From Nitrospira tepida (GTDB lineage Bacteria > Nitrospirota > Nitrospiria > Nitrospirales > Nitrospiraceae): DNA of 64,000 nt. A model generated the notes under the pieces. It had not been told where the DNA came from, made no database searches, and saw only the letters and a list, made by a program, of their open reading frames with translations. Positions 14,386-23,274 of this stretch are shown one piece after another. The number at the start of each line of letters is the position of its first letter. Within the stretch, counting starts at the first letter, position 1. The DNA lies in contig NZ_OX365700.1 of assembly GCF_947241125.1 (NCBI RefSeq), forward strand, positions 2,636,001 to 2,700,000, given 5' to 3'. The position numbers were made by a program, and so were the translations under genes.

Positions 14386-17300
14386 TCCCCAAAGAATGTA
14401 AACGTCTCGCTGAGGTCGATTTCCCGATTGCCGTGGTGTCGAAGCATGCGGCGCGGGAGAAGTCCATTCGGCATGGACATCCGTCCACCTTGCACTTGTG
14501 GTGGGCGAGACGGCCACTCGCGGCCTGTCGGGCGATGCTGCTGGCCCTACTCCTTCCCGATCCTTGTGATGAGCATTGCCCACACGAGTTTAACCAAGAA
14601 GCGCGACAACTTCTGAAACAGCTTGTGCGAGGCGTTGGGCCGAAAGACATCGATCTGCGGCAAGCCCTGCTCAAGTTCATCGGCGATTTCGCCAACTGGG
14701 ACCTCTCAGCCGATCGCACCTACCTAGAAGTGTCGCGTGGGCTCGTAAAGGCAGCGCACGGGGAAGAGGCACCGCTGGTCGTGGACCCGTTCGCCGGTGG
14801 CGGCTCGATTCCGTTGGAGGCGTTGCGACTGGGATGCGAAGCTTTCGCGAGTGATCTGAATCCAGTGGCCTGCCTCATCTTAAAGGTCTTGCTCGAAGAC
14901 ATCCCGAGACATGGTCTGGAACTGGCCGACGAGTTGCGGCGCGTATGCGGCGAGATCAAGGCGGCGGCTGAAAAGGAACTTGCTGAGTTTTATCCGCCCG
15001 ATCCGGACGGGGCGAGGCCTATCGCCTATCTTTGGGCCAGAACGGTTCGATGCGAATCCTCCGGCTGCGGAGCCGAGATTCCCTTGGTTCGTTCGTTCTG
15101 GCTTTCACAGAAGCCAAAGAAGAAGCGAGCGTTATGCTGTAAAGTGCTTCGGTCAAAAGGTAAGTCCCCGCGAGTAGAGTTCGAGGTCTTCACGCCCACG
15201 AAGGATTCGGACGTTTCTCATGGAACTGTCACTCTTGCCAAGGCGATCTGTCCAGCATGCCGGATGGTGCTTCAGCCGGACAGGGTGAGAGCACAACTCC
15301 GAGAACAGCGGGGTGGGGCCGATGTCATTTTTGACAAGAATGGCCACCGTATCGGAGGTGCATTTCTTCTCGCAGTTATGACGATGAATCCTTTGGAACA
15401 AGGTCGGCGTTTCCGGGTTGCAACAGACCGTGACTACCAAGCAGTTTCAAAATCGTCAACAGCGCTCCAAAAACTTGCCAAGAATTTTGCTGGGGCTGAA
15501 CCGATTCCAAATGAGCCTACGCCTCAAGATGGGACAGGAAGTCTAGGGGGTGGTTATCGCACACGGAAATATGGCGTGTACAACTTCGGTGATTTTTTTA
15601 CGTGCCGCCAGAAGCTGGCCCTCCTAGCTCTGATGCACAAGCAAAAGCCTGGGCTGTTGGTAAATGAGCTTCTTGCACTTTCAATATCGAAGCAGGCCGA
15701 GCGGCTTTCCTCTCTCGTTTCATGGATAGCAAGTACTGAAGCACCACGGGGCACCTTCGCTAGACAGGCCTTACCGATCGTATGGGATTTTTTGGAGTTG
15801 GTCCCTGTTGTTGAAGACGAGGAATATCCTGAGTTGCTTCACGCTATCGCCGCCGTTGTTGGGTGGTGGAGCCGAGCTCATCCTAGTCCGGGACAAGTCC
15901 AACTGGCTGATGCCACAAACTTACCGCTGCCGGATCATGCAGCAAACATTTTCTTTACAGACCCTCCGTACTACGACGCAGTTCCATACGCTGACCTTTC
16001 GGATTTCTTTTTCGTCTGGCTGAAGCGTGCACTGCCTAAGCATCCGCTCATGCGAGATCCGTTCGATGCATCCAACCAGCTTACGCCAAAAACACGGGAG
16101 GCTGTCCGAGACGAACAAGAGCATTTAGACAATCGAGCGAAAAAGCCTGTCGAATGGTACGAGCATGCAATGCATAAAGCCTTTGTTGAAGGGCATCGAA
16201 TCCTTCGGGAAGATGGTATTGGTTCAGTAGTATTTGCTCATAAAACAACCGAAGGATGGGAGGCACTACTCTCAGGCATGATAAAGGGCGGATGGACGAT
16301 AACTGGCTCATGGCCTATAGCTACAGAGCGACCAGGTCGTCTCCGCTCCCGTGAATCGGCTGCGCTCGCTACCAGTGTCCATTTGGTTTGTCGGCGACGA
16401 GGTGAGGACGCCTCCGTCGGGGACTGGGGAGAGGTGTATCGAGAATTACCTAACCGCGTTGGGGAGTGGGTTGAACGGTTGCAATCCGAGGGTGTGCGTG
16501 GTGCAGATCTGGTCTTCGCCTGCATCGGTCCGGCGATGGAAATCTATAGCCGGTATTCCAAGGTGGAGGATGCTGAAGGACGAGAAATACCATTGGGTGG
16601 TAATCCAGAAGCCAGCGAGCCTTACTTGCGGGGCTTCCTCGCCTATGTGTGGGAAACCGTCGGTCGGTTGGCGCTGCAGCAAGTGCTCGGGACGGCAGAG
16701 GCGAAAGCCCGCAATGGTGCGGCAGGGGCGCTCGAAGAAGATGCTCGACTCACGGCTCTCTTTCTCTGGACTCTGCAGAGCACAAACGGAGAGGTTGAGG
16801 TTAAGGCTGAGGTTGAGGATGAAGAAGACACGCAAGACGAGGATGAGCAAGACGAAACGAGCGGGAAGAAGAAAGCCAAAGGCTACACGCTGATCTTTGA
16901 TGTCGTTCGCCGCTTCGCCCAGCCGCTGGGCATCCACCTCGATCAATGGGAAGGCCGCATCATCGAAACAGAGAAGGGGATCGTCCGGCTCTTGCCCGTG
17001 AGCGAGCGGGCCGAGCAGCTCTTTGGCGAAGACGACGCTTCCGCGGTTGCCACACGCATCGAGCAGGAGGCCCGCCGCAATCCGCAGATGACCTTGGACT
17101 TCATGCTACCAGAGCCGGAGGCGCCAGCGATTAGAGGCCGCGGGCCAGGCAAGAAGGGTAAGGTGAAAGCGATCAAAGACGTGAGTGATGAGGCGCTCAC
17201 TACCAGAAGAGAAGCTACGACTCTCGACCGCGTCCATGCTGCGATGCTGTTACAGTCCAGCGGCCGGGCCAATGCCTTGCGGGCACTGCTCAAAGCCGAG

Positions 17301-17414
17301 CAGGAGCGAGGGCCGGATTTCCTACGCCTTGCCAACGCGCTCTCTGCGCTCTACCCAAAAGATAGCGAAGAAAAACGATTGCTCGACGCGATGCTCTTAG
17401 CTGTTCCGCGGTGA
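14382..17414 (+). CDS. DUF1156 family DNA methyltransferase
   Basis: 1010 residues, GTG start overlapping the DUF3644 stop. The N-terminal DUF1156 block (EVDFPIAVVSKHAAREKSIR, HPSTLHLWWARRPL) is followed by SAM motif I DPFAGGG (135-141). Cysteine pairs near 224/229 and 290/293 suggest a zinc ribbon inserted before the catalytic motif IV DPPY (527-530). The acidic linker near 810-830 (EVEDEEDTQDEDEQDE) is low-complexity. Members are amino-methylases of adenine or cytosine found in predicted antiphage loci. Here it probably marks self DNA for the helicase/ATPase partners. Target sequence unknown. Confidence 0.9.
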   Translation: MIPKECKRLAEVDFPIAVVSKHAAREKSIRHGHPSTLHLWWARRPLAACRAMLLALLLPDPCDEHCPHEFNQEARQLLKQLVRGVGPKDIDLRQALLKFIGDFANWDLSADRTYLEVSRGLVKAAHGEEAPLVVDPFAGGGSIPLEALRLGCEAFASDLNPVACLILKVLLEDIPRHGLELADELRRVCGEIKAAAEKELAEFYPPDPDGARPIAYLWARTVRCESSGCGAEIPLVRSFWLSQKPKKKRALCCKVLRSKGKSPRVEFEVFTPTKDSDVSHGTVTLAKAICPACRMVLQPDRVRAQLREQRGGADVIFDKNGHRIGGAFLLAVMTMNPLEQGRRFRVATDRDYQAVSKSSTALQKLAKNFAGAEPIPNEPTPQDGTGSLGGGYRTRKYGVYNFGDFFTCRQKLALLALMHKQKPGLLVNELLALSISKQAERLSSLVSWIASTEAPRGTFARQALPIVWDFLELVPVVEDEEYPELLHAIAAVVGWWSRAHPSPGQVQLADATNLPLPDHAANIFFTDPPYYDAVPYADLSDFFFVWLKRALPKHPLMRDPFDASNQLTPKTREAVRDEQEHLDNRAKKPVEWYEHAMHKAFVEGHRILREDGIGSVVFAHKTTEGWEALLSGMIKGGWTITGSWPIATERPGRLRSRESAALATSVHLVCRRRGEDASVGDWGEVYRELPNRVGEWVERLQSEGVRGADLVFACIGPAMEIYSRYSKVEDAEGREIPLGGNPEASEPYLRGFLAYVWETVGRLALQQVLGTAEAKARNGAAGALEEDARLTALFLWTLQSTNGEVEVKAEVEDEEDTQDEDEQDETSGKKKAKGYTLIFDVVRRFAQPLGIHLDQWEGRIIETEKGIVRLLPVSERAEQLFGEDDASAVATRIEQEARRNPQMTLDFMLPEPEAPAIRGRGPGKKGKVKAIKDVSDEALTTRREATTLDRVHAAMLLQSSGRANALRALLKAEQERGPDFLRLANALSALYPKDSEEKRLLDAMLLAVPR

Positions 17415-17444
17415 ATCGAGCGTTACTCAAAGGAGAGTATACCT

Positions 17445-17693
17445 ATGAGCGAACAAAATCTTCTTCGACGCATAACCGCCAACTCTGAGATCTTTAGTGG
17501 CAAGCCGATCATCCGTGGCATGCGGATCTCGGTCGAACTCATTCTGAGCCTGCTGGCCCAGGGAGAAACCGTGGAGGCGATTCTCGCGGACTATCCGGAC
17601 TTGGAGCCGGAAGACATTCGCGCCTGCCTGGCCTATGCGCATGCCGTTATCGCGCATGATTCACTTGACGCTGTTCAAGTCGGTGGAAAGTGA
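17445..17693 (+). CDS. DUF433 antitoxin (operon-embedded)
   Basis: 82 residues with an AAAGGAGAG site. The DUF433 signature is complete: RITANSEIFSGKPIIRGMRI, then LLAQGETVEAILADYPDLEP and EDIRACLAYAHA. These helix-turn-helix proteins pair with DUF5615 PIN-like proteins. It sits 30 bases behind the methylase and overlaps the toxin gene by 4 bases (GTGA), placing a full TA pair inside the defence operon. Confidence 0.9.
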   Translation: MSEQNLLRRITANSEIFSGKPIIRGMRISVELILSLLAQGETVEAILADYPDLEPEDIRACLAYAHAVIAHDSLDAVQVGGK

Positions 17694-18040
17694 GGTTTCT
17701 CATTGATCGGTGTGCGGGGCATCGCTTGGCTGAATGGCTACGGCAGCAAGGACACGACGTCGTTGAGTCGCGCGAACGAGGGCCCGATCCCGGGGATCGC
17801 ACGCTCTTGCACTGGGCCGCGTCGGAACAACGAATCCTCATCACAATGGACAAAGACTTCGGAGAAGTCATCTTTAGGGAAGAGGCTTCTCACAGTGGAC
17901 TCGTGCGGTTGCCGGACGTTCCAGCCACGGCGCGTATCGCGTTGATGGAAAAAGTCCTCGATCGGCACAGTCGGGATCTTGCAGAATCCTCGATCATTAC
18001 GATTAGAGGCGGACGGATTCGAGTCTCACGGTCCCCATAG
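17690..18040 (+). CDS. DUF5615 PIN-like toxin (operon-embedded)
   Basis: 116 residues from a GTG inside the antitoxin stop. PIN-like core: FLIDRCAGHRLAEWLRQQGH, then RGPDPGDRTLLHWAA and ILITMDKDFGE, whose Asp residues would bind metal. A basic C-terminus (RGGRIRVSRSP) closes it. The family is considered ribonuclease-type and is neutralised by DUF433. It sits between the methylase and the DUF499 ATPase, 26 bases before the latter, so it is likely co-transcribed. A guard or suicide role is plausible but not shown. Confidence 0.88.
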   Translation: MRFLIDRCAGHRLAEWLRQQGHDVVESRERGPDPGDRTLLHWAASEQRILITMDKDFGEVIFREEASHSGLVRLPDVPATARIALMEKVLDRHSRDLAESSIITIRGGRIRVSRSP

Positions 18041-18066
18041 TGATCGGAAAAGCTTGAGAGGAGCCT

Positions 18067-20820
18067 ATGGAACCTTGGTACAGAGTCGCGACGCCCCGTC
18101 CTGAAGTGCGGGAGGGCCGGTCGTTCAATCCTGACGAGTTCGCCATCGCCCTTGAACAAGTCCTGGCCGGCACTGCTCCCAAGGATTACAAAGACCCCAT
18201 CCAGTTCTTCAATCGCACCTGCTTCACTCGCGCCTTGCGAGAACACGCGGGCATGGTTCTGCGCCGTCTGTCGGGAAAGACCGAGAACTCGGCGCCAGTC
18301 CTTACGTTGGTTACCCAGTTTGGTGGCGGAAAGACCCACACCCTGACAGCGCTGTATCACCTCGTGGAACATGCCAAGACACTAGCTGGTCATAACGGTG
18401 TGAACGAACTGGTTAAGAGCGCTGGTCTTTCCGAAATCCCTAAAGCCAAAGTGGCGGTCTTTGTCGGGAATGCCTGGGATCCACGTGAAGGACGCGAGAC
18501 GCCTTGGATTGATCTCGCTCGCCAACTGGCCGGCGATGCTGGTGTGGCTGCACTTGGACCTGCTTCCAAGACGACGCCTCCTGGGACAGAGACCATCGGC
18601 CGTGTGATCGAAGCCGCTGGAGGCAGCGCCCTCATTCTTTGTGACGAGGTGTTGAACTTCCTGAACCGCCATCGTGGGATGGCGGAGGGATTTCATGCCT
18701 TCATCCAAAACCTGACGGTTGCCATGACCGGCACCACCCGCGGCGCGGCGATGATCAGCTTACCCCGCAGCCAGGTGGAGATGACGGATTGGGATAAAGA
18801 TTGGCAGGACAAGATTACAAAAGTTGTCAAACGAGTGGCGAAAGATTTGATCGCGAACGATGAAACCGAGATTAGTGAGGTTGTCCGGCGCCGGCTCTTT
18901 GAAGATCTTGGACCCGAGAAAGTCCGAAAGGCCGTGGCAAAGACGTATGCCGACTGGTGTTTTGAACGCCGTGCGCAATTGCCTCCTGAGTGGACGGCAG
19001 TCGATACCGCGACCACTGATGCCAAATCACGAGACTTCCTGCGCAGTAGGTTTGAAGCCTGCTATCCATTCCATCCGGCGACGCTCTCTGTGTTCCAAAG
19101 AAAATGGCAGGCGCTCCCTCAGTATCAACAGACACGGGGCACTCTTGCGATGTTGGCCCAGTGGATCTCCTGGGCCTACCGCGATGCCTACCAGCGGGCC
19201 AGACGGGAACCTCTTATCACTCTAGGCTCTGCGCCTCTAGAAGTCCCCGAGTTCCGAGCGGTGATTTTGGGCCAGTTGGGTGAGTCTCGCCTGCTGAGTG
19301 CTATTCAAACCGATCTGACAGACGAGCATAGCCATGCTCGGGCACTTGATGTGGATACGAAAGGACCGCTTCGTGATATACACCGGCGAGTTGGCACCAC
19401 GATCCTGTTCGAATCATCCGGAGGGCAAGGAGACAAAACGGCCCATTTGCCGGAGCTTCGCTTTGCTCTTGGCGAACCTGAAATTGAGACCACGTCAATT
19501 GATAACGCCGCAGTGGCGTTCGAATCGAGAGGCTATTTCATCAGGAAGGTCGGCCATGACGGATTCCGCTTTGGCTTCAAGCCGACTCTCAAGAAGGTCG
19601 TCAGCGATAAGCGAGCTTCGCTGGACGATGATGAGGTGCGGAAGGCTGGCTTGATGGTGGTCCGAAAAGAATTCGAGCGTGGTGCGTCCTTACCGTTTGT
19701 CACGTTTCCAGAAGATGGGACCGCTATCCAAGATACGCCACGCCTCACTCTGGTGATTCTCGACCCTGAATCTGAATGGCGTGGCAATGGTCCACTTCGG
19801 AACACCATTGCCGAATGGACGAAGCAGCGCGGTAAATCACCTCGCCTCTATCATGGCTCTTTGATTTGGTGTGTACGGAAGCCAGGCCGTGACCTCAAAG
19901 ACAAGATTGAGACGTGGCTGGCCTGGAAAAGCGTAGATAAGGGTCTCGCAGATGGCACCCTCACAGGGGAGTTTGACCGTGCCGATCGCTCGGAAGTAGG
20001 CACCAAGGTTCGTGAGGCAGAAGACATCGCCAGGGATGAAGTGTGGGCAAGTTATCGCTATGTCGTGCTCGCAGATAACAAGGAGCCGGACGGGCTCAAA
20101 GTTATTGACCTTGGGGCGGGGCATGCGAGTAGCTCCGAAACGCTCTGTGGGAGGGTGCTGACGGCTTTGAAGTCTCAAGCTCTCCTGAATGAATCACCAG
20201 GAGCCAGTTACCTTGAGAGAAAATGGCCCCAGGCCTTCAAGGAATCTGGTGCGTGGCCTCTCGTCAGTCTTCGCCAGGCGTTCTTGAACGGTTCAATGGA
20301 ACGGGTGATCGATCCTGATAGCTATCTGAAAGCGAAGATCCCTGAATTTGTGGCACGTGGAGATTTTGGCCTTGCTTCAGGGCAACAGTCGGGCGGTGGC
20401 TATACGAGATTGTGGTTTGAAGAGCTGATGCCGGCGGATGAGATCGCCTTCGATGCGGATGTCTATTTGGTTCTGAAGGCAAAGGCCAAGGCTCTGAAGA
20501 CAAAGCCCGAATCCCCACAGACCGGTGATCAGCCTCCGATTGCCGAACCAGAGCCGATCACTCCAACGCCTGCGATACCGAGCCCAACGGTCACAGGAGC
20601 TAAGAAAACAGTGCACATTACGGGTGCAATACCTCCAGAGATCTGGAACCGACTGGGCACGAGACTCCTGCCCAAGTTGCGGAGTGGATCAGATTTACGA
20701 CTCGGCTTGGACTTTAGCGTAGACCTTGATGCCCAGCAAGTCGCCATTTTCCTAACAGAGCTGAGACAAGTCCTACAAGACCTCAATCTTGTGCAAGCAA
20801 TCAAAATTGATGTCGATTAA
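18067..20820 (+). CDS. DUF499 family AAA ATPase
   Basis: 917 residues with a GAGAGGAG site. The N-terminus (PWYRVATPRPEVREGRSFNP) is the DUF499 signature. Walker A is QFGGGKTH (about 84-91) and Walker B is LILCDE (D193-E194). The middle has a helical domain, then a Pro/Thr linker near 830-850 and a C-terminal region (HITGAIPPEIWNRLGTRLLP) like those of BREX/DISARM-type ATPases. DUF499 proteins co-occur with DUF1156 methylases in antiphage loci and are thought to act as ATP-driven regulators or loaders. It is the last gene of the operon. Confidence 0.9.
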   Translation: MEPWYRVATPRPEVREGRSFNPDEFAIALEQVLAGTAPKDYKDPIQFFNRTCFTRALREHAGMVLRRLSGKTENSAPVLTLVTQFGGGKTHTLTALYHLVEHAKTLAGHNGVNELVKSAGLSEIPKAKVAVFVGNAWDPREGRETPWIDLARQLAGDAGVAALGPASKTTPPGTETIGRVIEAAGGSALILCDEVLNFLNRHRGMAEGFHAFIQNLTVAMTGTTRGAAMISLPRSQVEMTDWDKDWQDKITKVVKRVAKDLIANDETEISEVVRRRLFEDLGPEKVRKAVAKTYADWCFERRAQLPPEWTAVDTATTDAKSRDFLRSRFEACYPFHPATLSVFQRKWQALPQYQQTRGTLAMLAQWISWAYRDAYQRARREPLITLGSAPLEVPEFRAVILGQLGESRLLSAIQTDLTDEHSHARALDVDTKGPLRDIHRRVGTTILFESSGGQGDKTAHLPELRFALGEPEIETTSIDNAAVAFESRGYFIRKVGHDGFRFGFKPTLKKVVSDKRASLDDDEVRKAGLMVVRKEFERGASLPFVTFPEDGTAIQDTPRLTLVILDPESEWRGNGPLRNTIAEWTKQRGKSPRLYHGSLIWCVRKPGRDLKDKIETWLAWKSVDKGLADGTLTGEFDRADRSEVGTKVREAEDIARDEVWASYRYVVLADNKEPDGLKVIDLGAGHASSSETLCGRVLTALKSQALLNESPGASYLERKWPQAFKESGAWPLVSLRQAFLNGSMERVIDPDSYLKAKIPEFVARGDFGLASGQQSGGGYTRLWFEELMPADEIAFDADVYLVLKAKAKALKTKPESPQTGDQPPIAEPEPITPTPAIPSPTVTGAKKTVHITGAIPPEIWNRLGTRLLPKLRSGSDLRLGLDFSVDLDAQQVAIFLTELRQVLQDLNLVQAIKIDVD

Positions 20821-21063
20821 GTATTACTGAAGGAACAGAGGAGGTACCGGGAGTCTTTTTCATGACAGCAGGAGTCTTTTTCTGACAAGCGCTGCCATTG
20901 CCGCATATCTGGCTGAACTCGATCAACGAGCCTCTTCTGCTGAGCCTCTTCCCACCGCTGCATGGCGACTTGATTCCTGCATGATCGCCGCCGCTTCCAA
21001 ATGTCTTCTTGCCGATGTATCCTGCGCAGCCGTCCCGGCGGGATGGATCACAGCATGGCAGTC
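20821..21063. other. Intergenic region with GGAGTCTTTTT motifs
   Basis: Two close copies of GGAGTCTTTTTC (20851-20861 and 20870-20882), the first in a GGTACCGGGAGTCTTTTTCATGA context that recurs at 22643-22665. The remaining sequence is open in one plus-strand frame up to the IS but matches nothing I recognise. Confidence 0.4.
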
Positions 21064-21145
21064 TGAAGTTACCCCCGTTTTTTGGACAGGTCGTGAAGCC
21101 AAGAAATTATGGTAGAACGACCGTCGCAAAAACCGGGAGACACCT

Positions 21146-21424
21146 ATGGCCCCAAAACGGAAGACCCATTCGGAGGAGTTCAACGCGCGGGTGGCAGTGG
21201 AGGCGATCAAGGGGGTGCGGACCCTGAGTGAATTGAGTGCCGTCCATGGTGTGCACCCGACGGTGATTGCCCATTGGAAGCGACAGTTGCTAGACGGGGC
21301 GCCGGAGGTGTTCCGGCGAGGTCTGGCGGGCACGGGGCGTAGCGAGGAGGTGGTGACGGCCCCGCTGTACCAGGAGATCGGCCGCCTGAAGATGGAGCTG
21401 GAGTGGCTGCGAAAAAAGCTCTGA
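21146..21424 (+). CDS. IS3-family transposase orfA, copy B
   Basis: 92 residues with the same helix-turn-helix and zipper as copy A; the C-terminus is EWLRKKL followed by TGA. The slippery heptamer A AAA AAG lies at 21411-21418, just before the stop, for -1 frameshifting into orfB. Differences from copy A are few (EFNARV for EFKARV, RRGLAGTGRSEE for RRGPASGGRSEE). Confidence 0.93.
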   Translation: MAPKRKTHSEEFNARVAVEAIKGVRTLSELSAVHGVHPTVIAHWKRQLLDGAPEVFRRGLAGTGRSEEVVTAPLYQEIGRLKMELEWLRKKL

Positions 21425-22254
21425 GCGTGCCGCGGGAGACCCGCCGCGGATGGATCCACGCCGACCCGGGTGCCGTGTCGATCGTGCAGCAGTGTGTGGT
21501 GGCGGGCCTGGCGCGCTCGACCTACTACTACGAGCCAGTGCCCGAACGGGCCGAGAATCTGACGTTGATGCGGCTGATCGATGAACTGTACTTGCAACGG
21601 CCGTTTTACGGAGTGCCCCGGATGACCGATTGGCTGCAGCGATTGGGCCACGTGGTCAACCACAAGCGGGTGGCGCGGCTGATGCGGGTGATGGGGTTGC
21701 AAGCGGTGCTGCCGGGCCCGCACACGAGCCGCCGGCAGCCCGCGCATCCGACGTATCCCTATCTGCTGCGGGAGCTGGCGGTGGAGCGGCCGAACCACGT
21801 GTGGTGTGCGGACATCACGTATGTGCCGATGCGGCGCGGGTTCCTGTACCTGGTCGCGGTGCTGGACTGGTACAGCCGCTACGTGCTGGCGTGGGCGCTC
21901 TCCAACACGCTGGACGCGCTGTTCTGCCTGGAAGCGTTGGAGAACGCGTTGGGGAGCGGGCAGCCGGAGATCTTCAACACGGATCAAGGGGCGCAGTTTA
22001 CAAGCGACGAGTTCACGGGGCGGCTGGAGGGCGCGGGCGTCCGCATCAGCATGGACGGGCGCGGCCGGGCCTTGGACAATATCTTTGTGGAACGGCTGTG
22101 GCGGAGCGTGAAGTACGAGGAGATCTACCTGCGGGACGACGCCGACGGAGCCGAGGCCTGGGCCGGGTTGCAGCGGTATTTTCTGTTCTACAACACCGAA
22201 CGACGGCACCAGAGCTTGGGCCGACGGACCCCGGCCGAGGTGCATTTTGGCTGA
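21403..22254 (+). CDS. IS3-family transposase orfB, copy B
   Basis: 283 residues, GTG start inside orfA; it is probably translated mainly by frameshifting. The DDE core is intact: WCADITYVPM, NTDQGAQFTSDEF, FVERLWRSVKYEE, then YNTERRHQSLGRRTPAE. It supplies integrase activity for both IS copies in the window. Confidence 0.93.
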   Translation: MAAKKALSVPRETRRGWIHADPGAVSIVQQCVVAGLARSTYYYEPVPERAENLTLMRLIDELYLQRPFYGVPRMTDWLQRLGHVVNHKRVARLMRVMGLQAVLPGPHTSRRQPAHPTYPYLLRELAVERPNHVWCADITYVPMRRGFLYLVAVLDWYSRYVLAWALSNTLDALFCLEALENALGSGQPEIFNTDQGAQFTSDEFTGRLEGAGVRISMDGRGRALDNIFVERLWRSVKYEEIYLRDDADGAEAWAGLQRYFLFYNTERRHQSLGRRTPAEVHFG

Positions 22255-22481
22255 GTCGAGGGGGCTACTCCGGTATGGACCGACAGGCGATCGCCCCGTA
22301 TAACCGATCCTGGAGCGAAGTGTTGAAATGCCCCTGCACCCAAACCACGCATTGACGGTTTGTGGCCCGCGCCTCTGGGGAAACAGGAGTCAGAAGAACT
22401 CTAAAAGAAAGGAGGGAAGGAGGGAAAGATCCATTAGCTTAATTCAGATGAAAACCTGTCCAAACAATGGGGGGAAGCTCA

Positions 22482-22571
22482 GTCCTCCGCGATGGCATGA
22501 CGAACTATGGCGAACGGTTGACGTATCGGCAGAACCATGGGAAGTCAATATTCCCAGCGATCATACGTAGG
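22482..22571 (+). pseudogene. hsdM-like 5' fragment 1
   Basis: Right after the IS the frame reads VLRDGMTNYGERLTYRQNHG. It resembles the conserved N-terminus of type I methylase subunits (NVLRDDGMSYGDYVEQLTY), with small insertions. The similarity ends within 20 residues and no methylase domain follows. It is called as a decayed fragment. Confidence 0.4.
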
Positions 22572-22661
22572 TCGATCCGATGAACATACCCAATAGTGAG
22601 CATGCCATCGTCGAACATGAAAAGGTGAGCGTGGAAAGAAAGGGTACCGGGAGTCTTTTCC

Positions 22662-22799
22662 ATGAGTCCATCTGCCATCGCCCCAATAGTCTGTAACTCC
22701 TGTAACCTCCTCCGCGACGATGGGATGAGCTACGGCAACTACGTCGAGCAGTTGACGCCCCTCAGCTTGCACACTGTAGAAGAGAGTCCTCATAGATGA
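22662..22799 (+). pseudogene. hsdM-like 5' fragment 2
   Basis: ATG 22662 gives MSPSAIAPIVCNSCNLLRDD then GMSYGNYVEQLTPL. This is the HsdM N-terminal helix pattern with substitutions; after that it diverges and stops at TGA 22797-22799. The stop overlaps the ATG of the DUF4258 gene by ATGA. It could be a remnant that still couples translation to that gene. Confidence 0.55.
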
Positions 22800-23077
22800 A
22801 TATCAGGTTCTATGTTGATCCTGAAACGGACTTGCCACACATTTATGGTCACCAGGTTGACGAACAGGAGGTCGAAGATGTATTGAGACGACCGGGGGAG
22901 GATCGGCCTGGGCGAGAGGGATCTCGCGTGGCGATTGGACAGACCAGGGCAGGCCGGTATCTCCGAGTTATTTACGTCCCCGATCCAGAACCCGATTCGG
23001 TGTTTGTCATTACGGCCTATCAGTTGAGCGGCAAACCCTTACTGGCATACCGACGCCGCCGAAGGAAAAAAGCATGA
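22796..23077 (+). CDS. DUF4258 family protein (toxin-like)
   Basis: 93 residues. The pattern MNIRFYVDPETDLPHIYGHQ then VEDVLRRPGEDRPGREGSRV and LRVIYVPDPEPDSVFVITAY matches DUF4258, a BrnT/RelE-like small fold used in TA modules. The C-terminus is very basic (YRRRRRKKA), as expected for RNA contact. It overlaps the next gene by 4 bases. A toxin role is inferred from fold and pairing. Confidence 0.8.
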   Translation: MNIRFYVDPETDLPHIYGHQVDEQEVEDVLRRPGEDRPGREGSRVAIGQTRAGRYLRVIYVPDPEPDSVFVITAYQLSGKPLLAYRRRRRKKA

Positions 23078-23274
23078 AACAAAGCAAATTCCCCCCTGGT
23101 TGGGATGAAGCGCGAGTCCGTCGGGTCCTTGCGCACTATGAAGAGCAGACAGAGGAAGAGGCTGTGGCGGAAGACGAAGCCACAGCGGAGGACAGGACTC
23201 AAACGGTCATGGAAATTCCTAACGAACTCGTCCCGGCGGTCAGAGAGCTTATTGCAAAAAGGCGCTCAGGCTAA
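23074..23274 (+). CDS. Small acidic partner of the DUF4258 protein (antitoxin-like)
   Basis: 66 residues. The N-terminus (KFPPGWDEARVRRVLAHYEE) is followed by a strongly acidic stretch (QTEEEAVAEDEATAED) and ends in IPNELVPAVRELIAKRRSG. Small acidic proteins with this opening regularly follow DUF4258 genes. It probably neutralises the basic protein before it. Its stop is directly followed by the ATG of the next small gene. Confidence 0.8.
   Translation: MKQSKFPPGWDEARVRRVLAHYEEQTEEEAVAEDEATAEDRTQTVMEIPNELVPAVRELIAKRRSG

Larger units (their letters stand above)
21064..22481 (+). mobile_element. IS3-family insertion sequence, copy B
   Basis: 1418 bp, starting TGAAGTTACCCCC and ending GGGGGGAAGCTCA, flanked by GTC direct repeats (21061-21063 and 22482-22484). 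It carries intact orfA and orfB, both closely similar to copy A but not identical (e.g. PERAENLTLM against PEREENLALM), so the two copies did not arise in the very last transposition event. It lies just behind the DUF499 gene. Confidence 0.95.

Noticed and set aside
20923-22245. 440-codon minus-strand ORF over IS3 copy B
   Set aside because: It is the antisense shadow of orfA/orfB, and the same shadow exists in copy A.
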